Assembly (NCBI GenBank): GCA_947453875.1
Contig: CANGIH010000147.1
Location: forward strand, 1-6,494
From: Planctomycetaceae bacterium
GTDB lineage: Bacteria > Planctomycetota > Planctomycetia > Pirellulales > UBA1268
Reading direction: 5' to 3'
DNA: 6,494 nucleotides
The stretch's first letter is position 1. Each line of letters starts with the position of its first letter. Of this stretch, positions 1-4,556 are shown piece by piece. Position numbers and translations under genes: made by a program. Below the pieces are notes generated by a model. That model was not told the origin of the DNA, did no database searches, and saw nothing but the letters and a program-made list of their open reading frames with translations.

Positions 1-2
1 AG

Positions 3-1046
3 GTCGACCGCTATGACACCGTCAACGACGACCATCAGGTCACCGAGCATTTCCATGAGTTTGCGATGGGACTGGAAAGCGACGAGAGCGGAAATCTTTA
101 CTACGCCAAGAGTGCCCGGCACGCGCTGCCGGCGGTCGTGCCCCACCACGGCACGCTGCTGCGTGTCTCACCCGACGGCCGGAGGACAGAGATCGTGGCC
201 CAGGGATTCAGGGCAGCCAATGGAGTCTGCGTGGAACCGGGCGGAACATTCTGGGTGACCGATCAGGAGGGGCACTGGAATCCGAAGAACCGGATCAATC
301 ACGTCCGGCCCGGCGGCTTCTACGGCAACATGTTCGGCTACCACGACGTCACCGACTCCACCGACGAGGCGATGGAACCGCCGGCCATCTGGATCACCAA
401 CGCCTTCGACCGTTCACCGGCGGAATTGCTCCGTGTGCCGGGGAATACCTGGCCCCCCCTTCAAAGCGCCCTCCTCGAACTTTCCTACGGAGAGGGAAGG
501 ATCCATCTGGTGCTCACCGAACCGGTGGCCGATCCGCGCGATGGCTCCAAGTCAGTGCTTCAGGGGGGAATGCTCGCCCTGCCGATCCCTGATCTGCCGA
601 CTGGGGTGATGCGTGGCCGGTTCAATCCGGGGGATGGTCAGCTGTACGCCTGCGGCCTGTTCGCCTGGGCAGGGAATCGCACGGAGCCGGGCGGGCTCTT
701 CCGGATCCGCCGCACGGACCAACCGCTCGTGGTGCCGACCAAGCTCCATGCGGAAGCTGGAAAGCTCGTTCTGACGTTCCCGCAGCGGCTTGATGCGGAA
801 ACAGCGACCGATACCGGCAATTTCCATGTGCGGACCTGGACGATCCACCGATCGGCCGACTACGGCTCCCCGCATCTCGACGAGCGCGACCGCGAGGTCA
901 CCGCGGTAACGCTCTCCGCCGACGGAACATCCGTCGTGCTCGACGTCGAGGGATTCGGGTCGACGCGTTGCTACAGCGTGGCGTGGGATGTCGACGCCGC
1001 CGACGGCACGGCCGTGAAAGGCGTGATCAATGGGACGGTGCAGTGA
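3..1046 (+). CDS. Sorbosone/glucose dehydrogenase-like beta-propeller protein, C-terminal part (5' end outside window)
   Basis: The reading frame is open from the left edge, so the true start lies outside; the Met codon at 66 is internal. The 347 visible residues have two parts. Residues about 1-239 look like the last blades of a six-bladed propeller related to soluble PQQ-dependent glucose/sorbosone dehydrogenases: repeated strand-turn units such as GTLLRVSPDG, then NGVCVEPGGTFWVTD, then NHVRPGGFYGNMFGYHD (about 98-114) and NPGDGQLYACG (about 208-218). Residues about 240-347 form a separate beta-rich domain with the pattern KLVLTFPQRLDAETATD, then a YGSPH motif, ending AADGTAVKGVINGT. This combination occurs in large secreted or periplasmic planctomycete and verrucomicrobial proteins, often fused to c-type cytochrome modules. 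No CxxCH haem motif is visible here, but the upstream part is missing. The substrate cannot be told. The fold assignment is fairly sure; the enzymatic role is inference. Confidence 0.82.
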   Translation, partial: VDRYDTVNDDHQVTEHFHEFAMGLESDESGNLYYAKSARHALPAVVPHHGTLLRVSPDGRRTEIVAQGFRAANGVCVEPGGTFWVTDQEGHWNPKNRINHVRPGGFYGNMFGYHDVTDSTDEAMEPPAIWITNAFDRSPAELLRVPGNTWPPLQSALLELSYGEGRIHLVLTEPVADPRDGSKSVLQGGMLALPIPDLPTGVMRGRFNPGDGQLYACGLFAWAGNRTEPGGLFRIRRTDQPLVVPTKLHAEAGKLVLTFPQRLDAETATDTGNFHVRTWTIHRSADYGSPHLDERDREVTAVTLSADGTSVVLDVEGFGSTRCYSVAWDVDAADGTAVKGVINGTVQ

Positions 1047-1067
1047 ACGATCGCCTCAGCAATGCAC

Positions 1068-1084
1068 CGGGCCAGCCCAGCCCG
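1068..1084. terminator. Weak GC hairpin between two converging gene ends
   Basis: CGGGC at 1068-1072 and GCCCG at 1080-1084 form a 5-bp stem with a 7-base loop, inside the 39-base gap between the propeller gene stop (1044-1046) and the aldolase stop on the other strand (1086-1088). A hairpin here could serve both transcripts. There is no T-run on either side, so it does not meet the usual intrinsic-terminator pattern, and short GC stems are common by chance in DNA of this composition. Confidence 0.22.
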
Positions 1085-1085
1085 T

Positions 1086-2144
1086 TCACGCCCCAGCACA
1101 GGCTCTGGCATCGGCGAGAAAACCGTCGACATCAGCGTCGCTCGTTGCCCACGAACACATGAACCGGCAGCCGCCGGCACCGATGAAGTCGTAGAACTTC
1201 CATCCCTTCGCCCGCAGGCTCGCAGCGAGCGTCGGAGCGACTTTGGCGAACACCGCATTGGCTTCACGCTTCCCCAAGATCTCGACTCCAGGGATGCCCG
1301 CCAAGCCAGCCTCGAGCCGGGCCGCGGCCGTATTGGCCCGCGCGGCGTTGGTCAGCCAGACGCCATGCTCGAGGAGCCCCACCCACGGCGCGGCGAGATA
1401 CCGCATCTTCGAGGCGAGCTGGCCGGCCTGCTTGCACCGCCAGGCAAACTCGTCGGCGAGATCGCGGTCGAAAAACACGATCGCCTCTCCCATCCCCATG
1501 CCGTTCTTGGTGCCACCGAAACAGAGGACGTCCACGCCGACCTCCCAGGTGATCGAACGCGGCGGCACGCCGAGCGCGGCCACCGCATTGGCGAAGCGGG
1601 CCCCGTCCATGTGGAGCCGCAGGCCGTGACGCGAGCAGGCGTCGCGCACGGCCGCGAGTTCGGCCACCGTGTAGACCGTGGAGAGTTCGGTCGCCTGCGT
1701 CACGCTCACGACCCTCGGCTTGGGGAAATGGATGTCGCGGCGGCGTTCGACGGCGCGATGGATCGCGTCGGGTCCGAGCTTGCCCCGTTCCCCCTGGAGG
1801 AGTAGGAGTTTCGTGCCGTTGGAAAAGAACTCGGGCGCCCCGCACTCGTCGGTCTCGACGTGCGAAATCTCGTGGCAAAGGATCGAGTGGTACGACTGGC
1901 ACATCGCCGCCAGCGCCAGCGAATTGGCAGCCGTGCCGTTGAAGCTGAAAAAGATCTCGGCGTCGTGCTCGAAGACTTCCCGGATCAACTCGCAGGCCCG
2001 CGCCGTCCACTTGTCGTCGCCGTAGCTCGGCACCGTGCCGGCATTCGCCTGCTCGAGTGCCGCCCAGGCGTCGGGGCAGTAGCCGGCGGTGTTGTCGCTG
2101 GCGAATTGGCAGCTGGGCTGGACGATGTCGCTTGTGTGGGACAT
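1086..2144 (-). CDS. Threonine aldolase family PLP enzyme (low-specificity L-threonine aldolase type)
   Basis: This 352-residue protein belongs to the beta-eliminating lyase/threonine aldolase family of fold-type I pyridoxal-phosphate enzymes. These cytosolic enzymes split L-threonine or L-allo-threonine, and often other beta-hydroxy amino acids, into glycine and an aldehyde. Visible hallmarks are FASDNTAGYCP (14-24), FNGTAAN (68-74) for cofactor phosphate binding, the cofactor-ring aspartate in HMDGARFANA (Asp180), and the Schiff-base lysine in FGGTKNG (Lys213). The GTKNG form resembles the Pseudomonas-type low-specificity enzymes more than E. coli LtaE. Length is normal for the family. An in-frame ATG at 2165 would add seven residues (MPWKPSS). 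I prefer 2144 because GGAAG lies nine bases upstream (2158-2154), while nothing like a ribosome site precedes 2165. It is divergent from the zinc-ribbon gene and appears monocistronic. Exact substrate preference cannot be read from the sequence. Confidence 0.92.
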   Translation of the reverse strand: MSHTSDIVQPSCQFASDNTAGYCPDAWAALEQANAGTVPSYGDDKWTARACELIREVFEHDAEIFFSFNGTAANSLALAAMCQSYHSILCHEISHVETDECGAPEFFSNGTKLLLLQGERGKLGPDAIHRAVERRRDIHFPKPRVVSVTQATELSTVYTVAELAAVRDACSRHGLRLHMDGARFANAVAALGVPPRSITWEVGVDVLCFGGTKNGMGMGEAIVFFDRDLADEFAWRCKQAGQLASKMRYLAAPWVGLLEHGVWLTNAARANTAAARLEAGLAGIPGVEILGKREANAVFAKVAPTLAASLRAKGWKFYDFIGAGGCRFMCSWATSDADVDGFLADARACAGA

Positions 2145-2385
2145 GGATGATGGCTTCCAGGGCATCGTGTCGACCGCGCCATTCTGGCATCGGTGTGGAT
2201 AGTCCTACCAGTCGGCGCAAGGCCGCGCAAACGTGCACTCCAGGCCCGGCTCTCCAGCAGCGTCGCCCCGGCCCGTCCCGCCGGGTTGGCCACCCCGCCC
2301 CCGGGTGGGTACGCTCCGGGGGCGATCTGCCGAGGCGTGCGCGTCCTCGGCCGCCCTCCAACCGTTCACCCCGCGGAGACTCGCC
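2145..2385. other. Divergent intergenic spacer; weak promoter candidate and a GC hairpin
   Basis: This 241-base gap must hold the start signals of the leftward aldolase gene and the rightward zinc-ribbon/rhomboid pair. Leftward, TTGCGC (2230-2225) and TAGGAC (2207-2202) are 17 bases apart, but the second box matches TATAAT at only three positions, so it is a guess. Rightward, I see no convincing promoter. CCACCC (2290-2295) and GGGTGG (2303-2308) can form a 6-bp hairpin with a 7-base loop about 80 bases before the downstream start, with no following T-run. GGAG at 2375-2378 is the ribosome site of the downstream gene. No credible small gene was seen. Confidence 0.4.
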
Positions 2386-3291
2386 ATGGCGATACAGGTG
2401 TCGTGTGAATGCGGCCGGACACTCAGCCTCAAGAACGAGTTGGCGGGGGAACGGATCCGCTGCCCCGACTGCGGCGGCACGATCAGCGTGCCCGGGATCT
2501 CGTCGCAGGCCGACGCCCTCTTCGACCGCGATCGCTTTCTGCTCCGGCAGCGTGTGATGACGATCTCCCAGGTCTACGACGTCCGCGACGATCATGACCG
2601 ATCGATCCTCTACGTGAAGCGGCCGACGGCTCTGTGGTGGGGGATCCTCGGCATTCTCGCCGGATTGGTGGTCTTTTTCATCATCTTCCTCGGCGGCCTC
2701 GCGATCCTGCAGATGCTGGCAATCGACGGCGGAGGCCCACAGGTCGATCGGCCACTTGTCGGTGCGCTGGTCATCGGCCTCACGCTCCTCTCCATGCTCG
2801 CCACGATCGCCACGGTCGTCGCGATCATCCCGCGGCGTCACGTCTTCTTCTACCGCGATCCGGGGCAGAAGGAATCGGTCCTCGAGATCCACCAGGAGAG
2901 CAAACTGATGCCGTTCCGCCCCCGCTACACACTCGTCTGCCCGCAGCAGGGACCGATCGCGAAATTCTCCAAGAACATCTTCTACAGCCTGTTCCGCAAA
3001 CGCTGGTGGTGCCACGACCTCGAGGGCAACGCCATCTGCACCGCGTACGAGGACTCGATCATCCTCTCGCTCCTGCGCCGTCTGATCGGCCCCGCCTTCG
3101 GCCTGCTCCGCACGAATTACGTGATCGTCCGCGGATCCGCCGCCGACGGCGATCGCCTCGGCGAATTCAACCGCAAGCTGACCCTGTTCGATCGATATGT
3201 CCTCGATCTGTCGGCCGATCCGCTGCGGTCGCTCGATCGCCGCGTCGCCCTGGCGATGGGGGTGCTGCTCGATACGGGAGACGGCCGATGA
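2386..3291 (+). CDS. Zinc-ribbon membrane protein with a probable tubby-like (LURP-one/scramblase-type) domain
   Basis: This 301-residue protein has a start chosen at 2386 because GGAG (2375-2378) sits seven bases upstream and the Cys cluster follows directly. The frame is open further upstream, but that stretch reads as non-coding Pro/Arg-rich sequence. Residues 7-30 hold a CxC...CPDCG zinc ribbon (Cys7, Cys9, Cys26, Cys29). Residues about 49-80 (RFLLRQRVMTISQVYDVRDD, then ILYVKRP) look like the opening strands of a LURP-one/phospholipid-scramblase-like barrel. Two hydrophobic helices follow (about 82-109 and 124-148). The barrel-like pattern then resumes: FYRDPGQKESVLEIHQE (155-171), YTLVCPQQGPIAKF (181-194), HDLEGNAICTA (210-220), and a closing YVLDLSADP plus a hydrophobic helix LDRRVALAMGVLLD (283-296). 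The terminal helix after a DLS/T-D pattern is typical of that fold. The rhomboid gene overlaps its stop by ATGA. Function is unknown; lipid or membrane-protein binding is only a guess. Confidence 0.72.
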   Translation: MAIQVSCECGRTLSLKNELAGERIRCPDCGGTISVPGISSQADALFDRDRFLLRQRVMTISQVYDVRDDHDRSILYVKRPTALWWGILGILAGLVVFFIIFLGGLAILQMLAIDGGGPQVDRPLVGALVIGLTLLSMLATIATVVAIIPRRHVFFYRDPGQKESVLEIHQESKLMPFRPRYTLVCPQQGPIAKFSKNIFYSLFRKRWWCHDLEGNAICTAYEDSIILSLLRRLIGPAFGLLRTNYVIVRGSAADGDRLGEFNRKLTLFDRYVLDLSADPLRSLDRRVALAMGVLLDTGDGR

Positions 3292-4034
3292 CGCTCCCCG
3301 ACGAAGCGCACTCAACTGCGTCTTCGGAGCCTGTTGCGGTGCGTGACTTCACCCCCGAGATGCTCGCCGACGATCCGCACGACACGCGGATCGATTTCGA
3401 ACGCGGCATGTCCTATGCAGCCCCCGCCACCCTCACGATCGTCGCCCTGTGCAGCGCGATCTTCGGCTGGGAGATCGCCACCGGGGCACTCGAGAGCGAG
3501 GACGCGATCGTCGAAGCCGGGGCTCTGGTCACCGACCGGCTCGTTCGCGGAGAGGCCTGGCGCCTGGTGAGTTCGATGTTTCTTCACGGCAGCGTCGAAC
3601 ACCTGCTGGGGAACATGGTGGCGCTCTACATCCTCGGCCTGGCGTGCGAGCATGCCTTCGGATCGGCGACGATGCTCGCGATCTACGCGATCGCCGGCAT
3701 CGTCGGGGGCCTCGCCTCAGCGGCGGTCGTCGCGATGCCGACGGTGGGCGCCTCAGGGGCGATCTTCGGGCTGATGGGGTGCGCCGTGGCCATGCTCGCG
3801 CGTCGCCGGCGGGAGCTCCATGTCCGTGACTCGAGGATCGGGCTCGTGCTGGCGGTCTGGGCCCTCTGGCAGCTGGCTTTGGGGCTCGTCAGCCCGATGG
3901 TGGCCAACATGGCGCACATCGGCGGCCTCCTGGCTGGGGCGGTGCTCGGTTGGGTCATCGTGCCCCGGCTGCTGGCGACGGGACACCCGAACGATCAGCC
4001 GAGAACGTCGGCCAGCACTTCTTCCGACACGTAG
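3288..4034 (+). CDS. Rhomboid family intramembrane serine protease
   Basis: This 248-residue integral membrane protease would cut single-pass membrane proteins within or next to the bilayer. The active-site features are all visible: FLHGSVEHLLGNM (98-110) gives His100, His105 and Asn109, matching the conserved HxxxxHxxxN loop; GASGAIFG (154-161) carries the nucleophile Ser156; MAHIGG (208-213) carries the catalytic His210. Hydrophobic segments at about 45-62, 107-120, 126-149, 153-170, 184-201 and 207-228 fit the six-helix core. The first 44 residues are hydrophilic and probably cytosolic, and the tail after 230 is short and polar. The ATG at 3288 overlaps the previous gene's TGA (ATGA), implying translational coupling. 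Starts further upstream in the same frame would lie entirely inside the preceding gene. Its 3' end runs 40 bases into the oppositely oriented BFN gene. The substrate is unknown; the neighbouring membrane protein is a natural candidate partner, by inference only. Confidence 0.94.
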   Translation: MTLPDEAHSTASSEPVAVRDFTPEMLADDPHDTRIDFERGMSYAAPATLTIVALCSAIFGWEIATGALESEDAIVEAGALVTDRLVRGEAWRLVSSMFLHGSVEHLLGNMVALYILGLACEHAFGSATMLAIYAIAGIVGGLASAAVVAMPTVGASGAIFGLMGCAVAMLARRRRELHVRDSRIGLVLAVWALWQLALGLVSPMVANMAHIGGLLAGAVLGWVIVPRLLATGHPNDQPRTSASTSSDT

Positions 4035-4396
4035 ATCGGCAGGTTGGGGTCGCAGGTGACGGCGACCGCGATCGCGTCGGAGGGGCGGGAATCGATCTCG
4101 ATCACCTCGCCATCCTTGAGGACGCGAATGACGGCATAGTAGGTGTGTTCCTTCAAATCCGAGATGACGACATCCTGCAACTCCCCCCCGAGGGAGTCGA
4201 CCGCCGCGACGACCAGATCGTGCGTCAGCGGCCGCGGGGAGGGATGGTGCTTCACGCGGCGGTCGATGCTCGTGGCCTCGAAGAGCCCGATGAGGATCGG
4301 GAAGGTGCGGTCCCCCTCGACCTCCTTGAGGTACACCACCTGCTGATCGTTGATCTCGCTGATGATGATGCGGGAGAGTTCCATCTGGACGCTCAT
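3995..4396 (-). CDS. Bifunctional nuclease (BFN/DUF151) domain protein
   Basis: This 133-residue protein consists of essentially one BFN domain (DUF151, Pfam PF02577). Characteristic stretches are the opening ELSRIIISEINDQQVVYLKE (6-25), FPILIGLFEATSI (32-44), RPLTHDLVVAAVDSLGGEL (55-73), VVISDLKEHTYYAVIRV (76-92) and the best-conserved block IDSRPSDAIAVAV (101-113), then PIYVSEEVL (120-128). A plant homologue was reported to have RNase and DNase activity; the role of most bacterial members is not established. The start at 4396 is supported by GGAGG (4407-4403) six bases upstream; Met5 is a less likely alternative. The longer upstream frame reads as non-coding. It lies downstream of valS on the same strand, 160 bases away, so it may have its own promoter. 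The gene ends just after the fold, without the UvrB/UvrC-type C-terminal extension seen in some homologues. Confidence 0.92.
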   Translation of the reverse strand: MSVQMELSRIIISEINDQQVVYLKEVEGDRTFPILIGLFEATSIDRRVKHHPSPRPLTHDLVVAAVDSLGGELQDVVISDLKEHTYYAVIRVLKDGEVIEIDSRPSDAIAVAVTCDPNLPIYVSEEVLADVLG

Positions 4397-4416
4397 GGCG
4401 ATCCTCCGACTACGAC

Positions 4417-4458
4417 TGTCACCTTCCCACGGCTGCGCCGAACGGTGACATCCACCGT
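4417..4458 (-). promoter_or_regulatory. Alternative hairpins in the leader of the BFN gene
   Basis: Read on the minus strand, ACGGTG (4458-4453) can pair with CACCGT (4447-4442) across a 5-base loop. The overlapping TGTCACC (4450-4444) can instead pair with GGTGACA (4423-4417) across 20 bases that contain an inner CGGC-GCA-GCCG stem (4440-4430). The two outer pairings share bases 4447-4444 and exclude each other. The second ends nine bases before the ribosome site (4407-4403), which stays unpaired in both. This could be an RNA switch, an operator dyad, or chance in GC-rich DNA. Confidence 0.3.
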
Positions 4459-4491
4459 CGTCCAGCCGCCGTCCGCCCGCCCGCGAACTCT

Positions 4492-4509
4492 CTTGGAGTC
4501 TACTCAAAG
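4492..4509. repeat. Imperfect palindrome in the valS-BFN spacer
   Basis: CTTGGAGTCTACTCAAAG is an 18-base inverted repeat with one mismatched pair (CTT-x-GAG arms around TCTA). It lies 48 bases beyond the valS stop codon and about 95 bases before the BFN start. On the minus strand it includes TAGACT, a four-of-six match to a -10 box, but no good -35 element lies 17 bases upstream. It may be an operator, part of a promoter, or chance. Confidence 0.22.
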
Positions 4510-4525
4510 CGAACCCCCGGGGCAC

Positions 4526-4546
4526 GCGCCCTCGAGGCGGGCCGCC
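4526..4546 (-). terminator. Possible weak terminator after valS
   Basis: Just beyond the valS stop (4559-4557), short GC stems can form: GGCG/CGCC with a 3-base loop at 4536-4546, or the alternative CGCC/GGCG across CTCGA at 4527-4539. The transcript then reads through GC-rich sequence before a short TTCGCTTT (about 4514-4507). Stems are only 4 bp and the U-tract is poor, so termination here is doubtful and valS-BFN cotranscription cannot be excluded. Confidence 0.18.
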
Positions 4547-4556
4547 GAAGACTCCG

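Noticed and set aside
1062..1805. A 247-codon plus-strand open frame antisense to the aldolase gene
   Set aside because: His/Arg/Glu-rich with no motif, and fully overlapped by a PLP enzyme whose catalytic residues are all present.
2233..2385. Upstream start at 2233 for the zinc-ribbon gene
   Set aside because: The extra 51 residues are Pro/Arg/Ser-rich with no domain. The ATG at 2386 has a well-placed GGAG and begins directly before the cysteine motif.
2634..3287. Upstream in-frame extension of the rhomboid gene (an ATG at 2634)
   Set aside because: The extra 218 residues lie wholly inside the zinc-ribbon gene in another frame and read as Arg/Pro-rich shadow sequence. The ATGA-coupled start at 3288 gives a normal rhomboid.
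1264..3315. A 683-codon open frame on the minus strand across the aldolase gene and antisense to the zinc-ribbon gene
   Set aside because: Its product is Arg/Asp/Glu/Gly-rich with no recognisable domain, it covers two well-supported genes in other frames, and such long stop-free shadows are expected where codon third positions are nearly all G or C.
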